Source of the DNA: Halomonas sp. 7T
GTDB taxonomy: Bacteria > Pseudomonadota > Gammaproteobacteria > Pseudomonadales > Halomonadaceae
Assembly (NCBI RefSeq): GCF_025643255.1
Contig: NZ_CP087112.1
Coordinates: 682,001 to 746,000 of the forward strand
Length of the DNA: 64,000 nucleotides
Reading direction: 5' to 3'
Part shown: positions 53,698 through 62,910 of the stretch, piece after piece
Layout: every line of letters starts with the position of its first letter
Numbering within the stretch: position 1 is the first letter of the stretch
The notes under the pieces: model-generated
Told to the model about the DNA's origin: nothing
Seen by the model: the letters and a program-made list of their open reading frames with translations, nothing else
Database searches by the model: none
Translations under genes and position numbers: made by a program

Positions 53698-54749
53698 TGT
53701 TCTATAAAAAGCGTCTCGTGTTAGCGCTCGTTGGAGGCTCATTAGCCACGGGGTTGGTGATCAACGCCTTTGCCGATAGCGATGCCACCCAGGAAGATGA
53801 AGCGGCTTACCAAGGGTTGGTTGAACTAGGCTTTCCGGCCCCCCAGGAAGGTGAGCTTGTCCATGTTCCACCCACCATGGCGGACCTCGACGCGGCGGAT
53901 ATTCATCCCGAGCTTAAAAAAGTCATTCGTTACGGTTATGAGCTTTTCACCGATACCCAGCAGCTGCGCGGGGAGAATGTGTATAACGACATGAACTGCT
54001 CTAGCTGCCACTTGGGTGAGGGACGTCAGCCATTTAGCGCGCCGGTTTGGCCAGCGGCGGTCACGTTGCCGGATTTCCGTGGTAAAAATCAGCACGTTAA
54101 TAATCTAGAAGAGCGTATTGCCGGCTGCTTTGCGTACTCTATGAACGGCACACCGCCGGAGTACGGTAGCGATGAGGTGCTCGCGCTGAGCGCTTACCAC
54201 CAGTGGCTGGCCACCGGGGCGCCGATGTACCCTAGCCAGCCTATCTACGGGCGCGGCTTTCCTGCGCCTGAGGAACCCGCTCAAGCACCCGACTATGCGC
54301 GAGGCGAAGCGGCCTATCAGGAGCAGTGCTCAATTTGCCACCAGGAGGATGGCTCGGGGCACTATGAAAACGGTGAGTACGTCTTTCCTGCTCCGTGGGG
54401 CGATGGGTCGAACAACTGGGGAGCGGGTATCGTGCGGGTGGACACCGCCGCAGGCTTTATTTACAACAATATGCCGCTTGGGCAGCCCCGGTCGCTCGAC
54501 CCCCAAGAAGCATGGGACATTGCGTACTACATGAGCAGCCAAGAGCGGCCCCAAGACCCGCGCTACACCGGCGATGTGGCCGACACGCTAGAGCGCTTTG
54601 GGCCGACGTTCCACCGTCGTTCGTTGTACGGGCAGACGCGTGAGCACGACGGGCATGTGCTTGGCGATCATGCCAACACCGGCGAGAAAGGCGACGTGAT
54701 TCCTTGGAACGTGGGCGAGCCGCGTTTTGAGCAGCTTGCCGACGAGTAA
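53694..54749 (+). CDS. tsdA: Thiosulfate dehydrogenase-like dihaem cytochrome c (TsdA)
   Basis: Periplasmic enzyme of 351 residues with N-terminal signal (LALVGGSLATGLVINAFA). Haem sites CSSCH (102-106) and CSICH (212-216). Between them, ERIAGCFAYSMNG contains Cys145, corresponding to the unusual Cys ligand to the active-site haem in TsdA; that loop is diagnostic. TsdA couples two thiosulfates to tetrathionate. It pairs with the c4 gene and is followed by a terminator. Together with the persulfide dioxygenase and YeeE/YedE genes it makes a reduced-sulfur module. Confidence 0.85.
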   Translation: MMFYKKRLVLALVGGSLATGLVINAFADSDATQEDEAAYQGLVELGFPAPQEGELVHVPPTMADLDAADIHPELKKVIRYGYELFTDTQQLRGENVYNDMNCSSCHLGEGRQPFSAPVWPAAVTLPDFRGKNQHVNNLEERIAGCFAYSMNGTPPEYGSDEVLALSAYHQWLATGAPMYPSQPIYGRGFPAPEEPAQAPDYARGEAAYQEQCSICHQEDGSGHYENGEYVFPAPWGDGSNNWGAGIVRVDTAAGFIYNNMPLGQPRSLDPQEAWDIAYYMSSQERPQDPRYTGDVADTLERFGPTFHRRSLYGQTREHDGHVLGDHANTGEKGDVIPWNVGEPRFEQLADE

Positions 54750-54800
54750 ATTAACGTTATCAAGCGAAGATAGACGACAAGAGAAGAGAGATAATTAAGC

Positions 54801-54830
54801 GAGGCGGCCCACGGGTCGCCTCCCTTTTTT
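54801..54830 (+). terminator. Rho-independent terminator after tsdA
   Basis: GAGGCGgCC, loop, GGgtCGCCTC followed by ccctttttt. Confidence 0.8.
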
Positions 54831-54845
54831 GCAGCGACGTTTGGG

Positions 54846-55613
54846 CTAGTCTAACTCCTGCACGCCGCCCCCAGAGACGGTCAGGATCTGGCCGCTAATC
54901 CAGCTGGCGGCCGGTGAGCAGAGAAATAGCGCTGCATTGGCCATATCTTGGGGCTCACCCAGCCGCTGCAGCGGTGTATGGGTTAGCATGCGCTGCTCAA
55001 TTTCGTCCGTTAGCACCGACTTTAATGCTTCGGTGCGCGTGGCGCCTGGGGCGATGCCGTTAACCCGGATATTCTGCGGTCCAAGGTCGAAGGCGATGTT
55101 ACGCACCAAGTGGCTGGTGGCGGCCTTGGAGGAGCCATAGGCGGCCATGCGCTTGTTCTTGTTTTCCGCTGACATCGAGGTAATGGCCAAAATCGCGCCG
55201 CCGCCCGCTTTTTCCATTTCGGGAGCGGCCAGCTGCGCCAGACGGAAGAGGGAGAACACGTTAAGGTCATAGGCACGGCGAAAGTCCTTCATGGGCATAT
55301 CGAAGGGCTTGGGGCCGCCACCGCCGGCATTGCTGACCAGCAGCGTCAGTTTGCCGAAGGTGTCGACTGTTTTGGCCACCACGGCGGCAAGATCCTCTTC
55401 GCGGGTGACATCGCACGCTATGCTCGTTGCCTTGCCGCCATCCGCCGAGATACCTTCTGCTACGAGGTTGGCCGATGCGGCATCCAGGTCGCTGACCACG
55501 ACGGCTGCGCCAGCCCCGGCGAACGTTTCAGCAATGGCGCGGCCGATGCCGGCGCCAGCACCCGTGACCAGGGCAACGTGGCCGGTTAGCGTAAACTGTT
55601 GGGGATCATACAT
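54846..55613 (-). CDS. hdhA: Short-chain dehydrogenase, 7-alpha-hydroxysteroid dehydrogenase-like
   Basis: NAD(P)-dependent SDR of 255 residues. Cofactor motif TGAGAGIG (17-24), NAGGGGPKPFDMP, catalytic Ser146, Tyr159 and Lys163 at the same numbers as in E. coli HdhA; the C-terminus GQILTVSGGGVQEL is also near-identical. ATG 55613 follows AAGGAG; the frame is open upstream to 55772 but overlaps the next gene. In a marine halophile the true substrate may not be a bile acid. Last gene of the minus-strand run. Confidence 0.87.
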   Translation of the reverse strand: MYDPQQFTLTGHVALVTGAGAGIGRAIAETFAGAGAAVVVSDLDAASANLVAEGISADGGKATSIACDVTREEDLAAVVAKTVDTFGKLTLLVSNAGGGGPKPFDMPMKDFRRAYDLNVFSLFRLAQLAAPEMEKAGGGAILAITSMSAENKNKRMAAYGSSKAATSHLVRNIAFDLGPQNIRVNGIAPGATRTEALKSVLTDEIEQRMLTHTPLQRLGEPQDMANAALFLCSPAASWISGQILTVSGGGVQELD

Positions 55614-55740
55614 GTAACGCTCCTTATCCATGATGCTAGCAGTAAAACTGCGCACGTGATGCCAGTGTGTGTGCCACGTTAACGCAGTTAAATACAGGGG
55701 GCTGGGTAGGCGAGGCTTATGAGAGGCGCTCAGTCGGGAC

Positions 55741-56187
55741 TCAGTACAGATGCACCGCCTCGAAACGAGCACGCGCCGCGTTCTCTGTGTCGATAAGTGT
55801 CAACGTTTTGCCTTCTATCTGCCAGCGGGCAGTCTCGTTGAGCGCCTCAAGAACGTGTTGCTCCTGCATCATCGCTTCGCTGGGGCAGGCCATTCGGGTG
55901 GTGGCGAGTTGGCCGAAGCTTAATCGGTCATCATCACGTTCGTACTGCCCCATCAGGCGGTTACAGCCGGTAGAGCCTGCCAGGCGAGACTCCTCAGTGT
56001 GTAGCACCAGATGCGCTTCACTTGCCTGGTCGGTGGTCACCGCTGCGTGCTCCCCCACTGATAATAGCTTCCAGTAAGTATTCTCTAGCGGCTCATCGTT
56101 GACTGTCGCATCCTGCGTCGCGCAGCCCGTCAGCGCCACGGTACCTAGCAGCAGGGCTGCAAGAGAAAGCTTATGCGTCAGTTTCAT
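55741..56187 (-). CDS. META-domain (HslJ-like) lipoprotein
   Basis: Protein of 148 residues with lipoprotein signal (LSLAALLLGTVALTGC). META blocks: NTYWKLLSVGEHAAV, GSTGCNRLMGQYERDDDRLS, TTRMACPSEAMMQEQHVLEA. HslJ-like proteins are linked to heat or novobiocin tolerance in E. coli; the mechanism is unclear. ATG 56187 has GGAG 8 nt upstream; an in-frame GTG at 56196 is less likely. It lies between dsbG and hdhA on the minus strand. Confidence 0.85.
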   Translation of the reverse strand: MKLTHKLSLAALLLGTVALTGCATQDATVNDEPLENTYWKLLSVGEHAAVTTDQASEAHLVLHTEESRLAGSTGCNRLMGQYERDDDRLSFGQLATTRMACPSEAMMQEQHVLEALNETARWQIEGKTLTLIDTENAARARFEAVHLY

Positions 56188-56253
56188 TAAAAACACTCCA
56201 TTGTTTACAAGAAGCCTAATAAGACCCCGCCGTGGCTAAAGGTTCCCCGAACC

Positions 56254-57048
56254 TCAAGGGGCTTCGCTGCCCATCATCTCAATCAGGCGTTCTTCACTAG
56301 GCAGGCCTTGAACACGATCAATACGGATGCTGCCGCTCTCTGTTTCGCGCTGAAACGCGCTGGTTGGCGTGGCGTATAGGCCTAACGCTTCAAACAGCTG
56401 ATTATTGGAATAGACCTGCTCTTCAATCTCCCGTGATTGGGCGCTGGCACTAACGCGCTCCCCTTCGCTATGGGCACTCAGCGCGGCGCTGGGGTTATCT
56501 GCGCCGAGCATTGTGGCGGCGAGGGCTGGGCTGTCAGGGGCTAAAATGCCGACCATAATATGGCGCAGCTGCACTTTGCCAGCGTCTATCCAGGGGCGGG
56601 ATTGCTCCCACAGCTGGTGGCAGTAGGGGCAGTTGGCGTCAGTGAAGGTGTAAATAATGCGCGGTGCTGCGCTGTCGCCATCCTGTATCCAGTGGCTCTC
56701 TTCCAGCAGTTGCCATGTTTCTGCTTCTAAAGGAACGCGGACGTGCTCGTCGAGCTGGGCTTCGGTAAGGTCGTTCCCTTCACTATCCATTAACGTACCC
56801 ACAATGGCGTGCTCGCCATCGGGGGTTAAGTAAATAGCCATATCCTGACCCTGCACGCTAGCACCATAGCCCCTTAAACCGCCGGGTGCCTCGAACTGGC
56901 CGTGGATGGAAAGCCCTTGGTCGCGCAGCGCCTGAACCGGCGCGGGAAGCGCTTCTGCATAGCTTAGCGGGGCAGCACCAATGCCAGCTAACATGACCAT
57001 GCGGCCTAGGGTGGGAAGCGCTAGGCTAGAAAGCGTAAAACGTTGCAT
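56254..57048 (-). CDS. dsbG: Periplasmic thiol:disulfide interchange protein DsbG
   Basis: Protein of 264 residues with an N-terminal signal (GRMVMLAGIGAAPLSYAEA). N-terminal dimerisation region, then thioredoxin fold with active site CPYC (Cys140-Cys143) in FTDANCPYCHQLW and the cis-Pro loop YATPTSAF, here Thr before Pro, as in DsbG rather than Thr/Val of DsbC. AAGGATACGGTT precedes the ATG. The upstream gene (46 nt) is a membrane TlpA-type reductase that could keep DsbG reduced. Confidence 0.9.
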   Translation of the reverse strand: MQRFTLSSLALPTLGRMVMLAGIGAAPLSYAEALPAPVQALRDQGLSIHGQFEAPGGLRGYGASVQGQDMAIYLTPDGEHAIVGTLMDSEGNDLTEAQLDEHVRVPLEAETWQLLEESHWIQDGDSAAPRIIYTFTDANCPYCHQLWEQSRPWIDAGKVQLRHIMVGILAPDSPALAATMLGADNPSAALSAHSEGERVSASAQSREIEEQVYSNNQLFEALGLYATPTSAFQRETESGSIRIDRVQGLPSEERLIEMMGSEAP

Positions 57049-57094
57049 AACCGTATCCTTAATGAATATTTAGCATCAGCGGCATTGAAAACCG

Positions 57095-57910
57095 TTACCT
57101 TAAACGCTCTAACCCTTGCGTTAGGGTGGCGCGGGAAAGCTCACCGAAGTGAGTGTTTACCAGCTGGCCTTCGGCATTGTAATAGAGCGTGGTAGGCATG
57201 GCATGGGCACCGGTGGCTTGGCCCAGGGCATTGTTGGGGTCTTGCCAAACGTTTTCCAGCGAAAACGCGTGTTGGTTCATAAACGCTTCTATTTGCTGAG
57301 CGCTTTCCCCTTGATTGACGAAAACAAACGTAATGTCCTGCTCCGCCTGCTGGGCGTCTTCAAACACCGGCATTTCACGAATACAGGGCGGGCACCAGCT
57401 GGCCCAAAGGTTCACCACCATGGGCTGCTGCTGTTGCTCTGCTAGTTGCGCTAGCGTGGTGGGCGCTCCGTCCCGCGTGGTCAACGCCACATCGGGTAAG
57501 GGGCGGGACTGTTGCTCAATCAGAAGAGAGCCTCCCGCGATTAGGCCCCAGGTGAGGCCGCCCACCAGCAATGCTCCGCTCAGCGGGATTCGCTGGCGAG
57601 GGGAACGCCATAGCGCCCAGGCGGCATAGCCCAGCGCGGCCACTAAACCACCGACGATATCGAAGCCGCCGTCGCGAATGTCCAGGCGGTCAAGCACGCC
57701 TTCATACTCGCCCCAGTAGCGCGCCACAAACACCAAGCGCGCAGCGATGATCGCGACAAACAGCACGGTGAAAAGGGTATCGCTCACACTTACCCGGTGG
57801 CGTTGACCGATCAGCGCGCCGGCGAGCAGTGCGAGCAAAAACGCTAACCCGATGATGAGCTGGTGAAGACTAAAGCCCATCGGGCCGATCGCAATGCTTT
57901 GCTGCAGCAT
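57095..57910 (-). CDS. Membrane TlpA-type thioredoxin with Lgt-like transmembrane domain
   Basis: Protein of 271 residues. The N-terminal 135 residues hold four hydrophobic segments with a pattern like prolipoprotein diacylglyceryl transferase (AARLVFVARYWGEY; RDGGFDIVGGLVAA). From about 138 a periplasmic TlpA/ResA-like domain follows with WASWCPPCIREMP (Cys173-Cys176) and cis-Pro AMPTTLYYN. It likely anchors a reductase at the membrane. Only weak ribosome-binding signal before ATG 57910. First gene of the run with dsbG, META lipoprotein and hdhA. Confidence 0.82.
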   Translation of the reverse strand: MLQQSIAIGPMGFSLHQLIIGLAFLLALLAGALIGQRHRVSVSDTLFTVLFVAIIAARLVFVARYWGEYEGVLDRLDIRDGGFDIVGGLVAALGYAAWALWRSPRQRIPLSGALLVGGLTWGLIAGGSLLIEQQSRPLPDVALTTRDGAPTTLAQLAEQQQQPMVVNLWASWCPPCIREMPVFEDAQQAEQDITFVFVNQGESAQQIEAFMNQHAFSLENVWQDPNNALGQATGAHAMPTTLYYNAEGQLVNTHFGELSRATLTQGLERLR

Positions 57911-58015
57911 AATTAACTAAAACCCCTATTAATGATCTTGGCCACAGTGTGTCATTGCGCGATTACTTGGCGATTATGTTTTTCTGCCCTGAGGCGATAT
58001 GCCGCAATGCTCGCG

Positions 58016-59797
58016 TTAACCCGTCGCTACCAGCCAGTACACCGCATAAGGCGGCAGCGTTGGTTCCTCTTGCCCGCCGTTTTGAGGTGTGAGCGGTTGC
58101 CAATCATGCAGGCGCAGAGTGTGATTGACGGCGTCTCCAGCGCTATGCAGTGCAACCGGGGCGTCGGTCACGTTAAAGATTGTCAGCAGGCGACGGCCAT
58201 CGCTGAGCGGGCCGCGCTCAATCGCCAATAGGTCAGGTGGGCTTGGCAGTACGCGTTGGGCAGCGTGGGGGTGGAAACAGGGTTCACTGCGACGCAGTTC
58301 AAGCAAGCGGCTAAGCGCATGAAACACGTCATGGGTGGGGGTAGAGGGGGTGTCAAGCAGCAGCGTTAGCTCATCACGTTTCCAGCGCCGCCGGTTAATC
58401 GAGCGTAGCCGCCCGCTGCGTTCAACCCCTTCTAGGTCATTGAGCGTAGCGGTCAGCGTATGCAGATAAAGCGCGGGAATTCCCTGTAGGCTCAGCATAA
58501 TCGCTTGGCTGCAGATAAAGCGGGCTATTTGCCAAGGGTCTGGCCCACGCCGCGTGCCGCGCATGGCCTCAAACCAGGTAATGTTAATTTCATAAGGCGT
58601 GTCACTACCGTCGGGGTTGCTGCGCATGCTAACGAAGCCGCCAAAACGGTGCATTAACTCCAGCAGAGCGTCGCGCTCGTGGTCGGGCAGCAGCCCTTCA
58701 AGCGGACGTACGCCAATACCATCATGGCTGGCGGTAAAGTTTAAATACGTACACTGTTCAGGTAGCACCGGCAGATTAGCAAGCCAGCATTGCAGAGTGG
58801 AGGCTTCTCCACGGGTGAGGGTGTGTAGCAGCAGCGGCGGTAGGGCGAACTGATACACCATGTGCGCTTCATCGGGTTTGCCTGCGGGTAGGCGTTCCAG
58901 GCCAAAGTAGCTGATGTTTTCCGCGTGGGGCACGTTGGTTTCGGTAATCAGCAGAGTCCCGGGTGCCATCTCATCGACGATGGCTCGTAAAAGGCGCACC
59001 ACCGTATGGGTTTCCGGTAAATGGATGCAGGCGGTGCCTAGGCGTTTCCATAAAAATGCGACGGCGTCTAAACGAATGATGCGTATGCCTTGCTGGAGAT
59101 AAAACAGCAAAATGCCCACAAATTCGAGCAGTACATCGGGGTTTTCAAAGTTCAGGTCGATCTGGTCTTCGGAAAACGTTGCCCACAGGTGACGGGTGCC
59201 TCGTCGCGTTGCCACGGGCACTAAGAGAGGGCTGCTGCGCGGGCGCGTGACTTGAGAAACATCGGTTTCGGGGGCTACCTCTATAAAGTAGTCGCGTCCT
59301 GGCAAGCTGCCGGCAAGGTAGTCCACAAACCAGAGTGATTCTCGTGACACATGGTTAAGCACCAAATCCGCCATCAGGTCATAGTGGCTGGCGAGTTCGC
59401 GGATATGTGCCCAGTCCCCCAGCGAGGGGTCTACTTCCCGATAGTGAATCACCGAGAAACCGTCGTCGCTGCTCCAGGGAAAGAAGGGTAAGACGTGCAC
59501 GCCGCTGATGCGCTCACCCAGATAGCGCTGGAGGAACGCATCGAGGACGGCAAGGGGAGGCGCATCGTCTGCCACAATGGAGTCGCCGTAACTGATCACC
59601 CACTGGTCTTTCTCGCTCCACATTGGTGCATCAGTGGCCTCAGGTGGTTCAGCGGCGTCAGCAAAAGACGCTGGGGCTGTCGGCAGCTGCAGGCGAAAGT
59701 GTGCCAGGTGCTGGGCTAGGCGACGCTGAACTTCACCGGCCCGAGGGCCGTAAAGGTGCGTTAAATAGGCGTGTACGGTTTGGTCGAAAGTGGGCAT
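58016..59797 (-). CDS. GH13 subfamily 18 sugar phosphorylase, probable glucosylglycerate phosphorylase
   Basis: Cytosolic enzyme of 593 residues, alpha-amylase fold: GVHVLPFFPWSSDDGFSVIH, LVLNHVSRESLWF, nucleophile Asp244 in RIIRLDAVAFLWK, acid/base Glu286 in LLITETNVPHAENI, and FTASHDGIGVRPLEGLLP. The ITETNVPH stretch resembles E. coli YcjM (glucosylglycerate phosphorylase) more than sucrose phosphorylase, by memory. AGGAG lies 9 nt before ATG 59797. It would split glucosylglycerate into glucose-1-phosphate and glycerate, reversing the 46-48 kb pathway. Sucrose phosphorylase is the alternative. Confidence 0.8.
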   Translation of the reverse strand: MPTFDQTVHAYLTHLYGPRAGEVQRRLAQHLAHFRLQLPTAPASFADAAEPPEATDAPMWSEKDQWVISYGDSIVADDAPPLAVLDAFLQRYLGERISGVHVLPFFPWSSDDGFSVIHYREVDPSLGDWAHIRELASHYDLMADLVLNHVSRESLWFVDYLAGSLPGRDYFIEVAPETDVSQVTRPRSSPLLVPVATRRGTRHLWATFSEDQIDLNFENPDVLLEFVGILLFYLQQGIRIIRLDAVAFLWKRLGTACIHLPETHTVVRLLRAIVDEMAPGTLLITETNVPHAENISYFGLERLPAGKPDEAHMVYQFALPPLLLHTLTRGEASTLQCWLANLPVLPEQCTYLNFTASHDGIGVRPLEGLLPDHERDALLELMHRFGGFVSMRSNPDGSDTPYEINITWFEAMRGTRRGPDPWQIARFICSQAIMLSLQGIPALYLHTLTATLNDLEGVERSGRLRSINRRRWKRDELTLLLDTPSTPTHDVFHALSRLLELRRSEPCFHPHAAQRVLPSPPDLLAIERGPLSDGRRLLTIFNVTDAPVALHSAGDAVNHTLRLHDWQPLTPQNGGQEEPTLPPYAVYWLVATG

Positions 59798-59966
59798 GCG
59801 GGCGTTCTCCTAAACAACTTACGACAAACGCTGCAGCTTGTGTGCCAAATCGTTACAATGCTAGGTTAATGCCGCGTTGAATGAAGAATCTGCTTTTTTG
59901 TGCTGTTAGCTGCACGAACTGACGCACGTAATAAATACGCCCGTAATAAATAATAGGTTGACTGCC

Positions 59967-60467
59967 ATGCATTGCCCTTTTTGTGGTGCTAATGATACTC
60001 GAGTGTCTGATTCTCGGCTGGTAGCAGAGGGTGACCAGGTGCGTCGGCGTCGCCAGTGTGCCAGCTGCCATGAACGCTTTACGACGTATGAAACCGCCGA
60101 GCTGATTATGCCGCGGGTGGTGAAGTCCGACGGCTCCCGGGAGAGCTTTAACGAAGCCAAATTACGGGCAGGCATGCTGCGTGCGCTGGAAAAGCGTCCC
60201 GTGAGCGCGGAAGCCATCGAGGCGGCGGTTGAGCGTATTCGCCAATCGCTTCGCGCGCGAGGAGACCGTGAAGTTAACGCCCGCGAGATTGGTGAGGCGG
60301 TTATGCAGGCATTAAGCAACCTCGATCAAGTGGCCTATATTCGGTTTGCCTCGGTGTACCGTAAGTTTCAAGACTTGGACGAGTTTCGTGCTGAAATAGA
60401 CCGGCTGTCGCAGGAGCCTGACCAAGCACGCGCGTTAGTGTCGCCCTCAAACGGCGGTAAACAGTAA
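59967..60467 (+). CDS. nrdR: Transcriptional repressor NrdR
   Basis: Repressor of ribonucleotide reductase genes, 166 residues. Zinc ribbon at the N-terminus ([17 protein letters not shown] with a second pair CASCHERF) and ATP-cone domain ([39 protein letters not shown]). ATG 59967 gives the standard start; TTG 59958 is less likely. It overlaps ribD by one base (TAATG). First gene of the rib-nusB-thiL operon. Confidence 0.96.
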   Translation: MHCPFCGANDTRVSDSRLVAEGDQVRRRRQCASCHERFTTYETAELIMPRVVKSDGSRESFNEAKLRAGMLRALEKRPVSAEAIEAAVERIRQSLRARGDREVNAREIGEAVMQALSNLDQVAYIRFASVYRKFQDLDEFRAEIDRLSQEPDQARALVSPSNGGKQ

Positions 60468-61666
60468 TGGGTGCTGGGTCTCGCTACGTTGCGTTTTCCC
60501 TGCAGGACCATCAGTACATGGCGCGGGCGCTTCAGTTGGCCAAACAAGGGCTCTATACCACCGACCCCAACCCCCGCGTTGGCTGCGTTATCGTTCGTTA
60601 TGATGGCAGTGATGAAGGGCAAGTGGTCGGTGAGGGCTTCCATATCAGCGCAGGCGGCCCCCATGCGGAAATACACGCCCTCCAAGCAGCGGGCGATTTA
60701 GCCCGTGGGGCAACCGCTTATGTCACCCTTGAGCCTTGCTCCCACACGGGCCGCACAGGGCCTTGCGCGGTGGCTTTGGCAGAGGCCAAGATTGCTCGTG
60801 TGGTGGTCTCGATGGTCGACCCCAATCCTCAGGTAAGCGGGCAAGGTATTCAACAGCTTGAAGCTGCCGGTGTCACGGTGGAGGTAGGTCTGCTAGAGGC
60901 CGATGCCCGCGCGCTCAACCCTGGTTTCATTTCCCGTATGCAGCATAAGCGCCCCTTTGTGCGGCTCAAAATGGCGATGAGCCTGGATGGGCGCACGGCG
61001 ATGGGGTCAGGTGAATCCCAGTGGATTACCGGCCCCGAAGCGCGCAGCCAAGTGCAGCGGTTGCGGGCGCGCTCCAGCGCTATTTTAAGCGGCGTTGAGT
61101 CGTTAATTATGGACGATTCACGGCTGACCTTGCGGGCCGACCAGCTGGCGCTGGCGAATGCCGAGGAGGTGGTTAAACGCCAGCCGCTGCGGGTTATTTT
61201 AGACTCCCGGCTGCGCTTGCCGCTGGCCGCTGCCTGTTTACGCGAGCCGGGACGTACACTGATTATCACCACCGAGCAGCACAGTGAAGAGAAGCGCCAT
61301 AAGTTAGCTGCAGCGGGGGCTGAAATCGTCGTATTTCCTGCCGATCAAGCGGGGCGAATCGTGCTAGCTGACATGCTGGGCTGGCTGGCGGATAATGAGC
61401 AGGTTAACGAGCTGCTGGTGGAAACCGGCGCCACGCTGGCGGGCGCGCTGTTAGACGCTAACTTGGTTGATGAACTGCAGCTGTTTGTTGCCCCTACGTT
61501 ACTGGGGGGAGAGGCCCGGCCGCTATTTGCTCTGCCGGGGTTAACGCGCATGGCAGACCAGAAACGGCTGACCATCAAAGAGATGCGCGCCGTGGGGCGT
61601 GACTGGCACATTATTGCCGAACCCCTAGCGGCGCCGTCTGACGCTGCCAAACCCGAGGCTGACTAG
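60467..61666 (+). CDS. ribD: Bifunctional diaminohydroxyphosphoribosylaminopyrimidine deaminase / reductase
   Basis: Riboflavin pathway steps 2-3, 399 residues. Deaminase domain (about 1-165): zinc motif PHAEIHAL (His66, Glu68) and EPCSHTGRTGPC (Cys91, Cys100). Reductase domain (about 166-395): RPFVRLKMAMSLDGRTAMGS and LLVETGATLAGALLDANLVD. The ATG overlaps the nrdR stop. The gene for riboflavin synthase (ribC/ribE), often next, is absent here. Confidence 0.95.
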   Translation: MGAGSRYVAFSLQDHQYMARALQLAKQGLYTTDPNPRVGCVIVRYDGSDEGQVVGEGFHISAGGPHAEIHALQAAGDLARGATAYVTLEPCSHTGRTGPCAVALAEAKIARVVVSMVDPNPQVSGQGIQQLEAAGVTVEVGLLEADARALNPGFISRMQHKRPFVRLKMAMSLDGRTAMGSGESQWITGPEARSQVQRLRARSSAILSGVESLIMDDSRLTLRADQLALANAEEVVKRQPLRVILDSRLRLPLAAACLREPGRTLIITTEQHSEEKRHKLAAAGAEIVVFPADQAGRIVLADMLGWLADNEQVNELLVETGATLAGALLDANLVDELQLFVAPTLLGGEARPLFALPGLTRMADQKRLTIKEMRAVGRDWHIIAEPLAAPSDAAKPEAD

Positions 61667-61739
61667 CGCAAGAAGGGATACCAAGGTACCCTGACGCGCG
61701 AAATCGCATGCAATGCGACCACTTTATTTTGGAGATTCC

Positions 61740-62906
61740 ATGGCGCACGTCTCTTCTGAGGGGCTATCCCCTATCGCTGAGCTGGTGGAAGATATTCGCC
61801 AGGGCAAAATGGTGATTCTCATGGATGATGAGGATCGCGAAAACGAAGGTGATATCATCATGGCGGCCGAAAAAGTTCAGGCCGAGCATATCAACTTCAT
61901 GGCGCGTTATGCGTGTGGCCTGATCTGCATGCCCATGACCCGCGAGCGCTGTGAGCAGCTGAATTTGCCGCTGATGGTGCGCGACAACGGTTCCGGCTTT
62001 GGGACTAAGTTTACGCTCTCTATCGAGGCAACAGAGGGAGTGACCACCGGTATCTCAGCGGCCGACCGTGCCCGCACCGTGCAAGCGGCGGTGGCGCCTC
62101 ACGCTAAGCCGACCGATATTGTGCAGCCAGGGCATATTTTCCCCCTCATGGCGGAGCCGGGTGGGGTGTTGCGCCGTGCAGGCCACACGGAAGCGGCGTG
62201 TGACCTGGCCGCGTTGGCGGGTTGTGATCCCAGTGGGGTGATCTGCGAGATCATGAATGATGATGGCAGCATGGCGCGCCGCCCGGAGTTAGAGGTGTTT
62301 GCCAAGCAGCACGGTATTAAAATTGGCACGATTGCTGATTTAATTCATTACCGTATCGTCAATGAGCAAACCATTGACCTGCTTGAATCCTCAACCGTTA
62401 ATACGGCCCACGGCAAGCTAGCACTGCATGTATTCCGCGACCGCATTCAAGGCGCGCACCATCTGGCCCTGGTAAAAGGGCAGCCCACTCCCGAGCAAGC
62501 GACCACCGTGCGCGTGCATTTAGCCGATACGCTGCGGGATGTGCTTGGCTTACTGAAAAATGAGCAGGGCCGCTGGGATGCCCAGCGTGCGATTAGTGAA
62601 ATTGCCCAGGCATCTGCCGGGGTGTTTGTACTGATTGACGATGGTCGGCCACATCAGGATTTGAAAGATCAGCTGGATATTTTCCTAGATCGCGTGCGTC
62701 AACCGCGCACCAGCGACTCGGATGGTTCTGGCAACTATTTAACGATTGGTACCGGCTCGCAAATTCTGCGCCACTTGGGCGTAGGTAAAATGCGGCTACT
62801 TAGCTCCCCGTGGAAATTCTCGGCCCTCTCCGGGTTTGATCTCGAAGTTGTCGAGCGCCTGGGGCCTAATGACACGGCGTATGAGCCAACTTTTCAGCAG
62901 GAATAA
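61740..62906 (+). CDS. ribBA: 3,4-dihydroxy-2-butanone-4-phosphate synthase with degenerate GTP cyclohydrolase II-like domain
   Basis: Riboflavin pathway protein of 388 residues. RibB half (about 1-205) is complete: [17 protein letters not shown] acidic loop, [36 protein letters not shown]. The RibA-like half lacks the three zinc cysteines (CxSECxTGDxFxSxRCDC region is missing), so it should be inactive as GTP cyclohydrolase II; a separate ribA is expected elsewhere. GGAG lies 6 nt before ATG 61740. Confidence 0.92.
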   Translation: MAHVSSEGLSPIAELVEDIRQGKMVILMDDEDRENEGDIIMAAEKVQAEHINFMARYACGLICMPMTRERCEQLNLPLMVRDNGSGFGTKFTLSIEATEGVTTGISAADRARTVQAAVAPHAKPTDIVQPGHIFPLMAEPGGVLRRAGHTEAACDLAALAGCDPSGVICEIMNDDGSMARRPELEVFAKQHGIKIGTIADLIHYRIVNEQTIDLLESSTVNTAHGKLALHVFRDRIQGAHHLALVKGQPTPEQATTVRVHLADTLRDVLGLLKNEQGRWDAQRAISEIAQASAGVFVLIDDGRPHQDLKDQLDIFLDRVRQPRTSDSDGSGNYLTIGTGSQILRHLGVGKMRLLSSPWKFSALSGFDLEVVERLGPNDTAYEPTFQQE

Positions 62907-62910
62907 ATTG

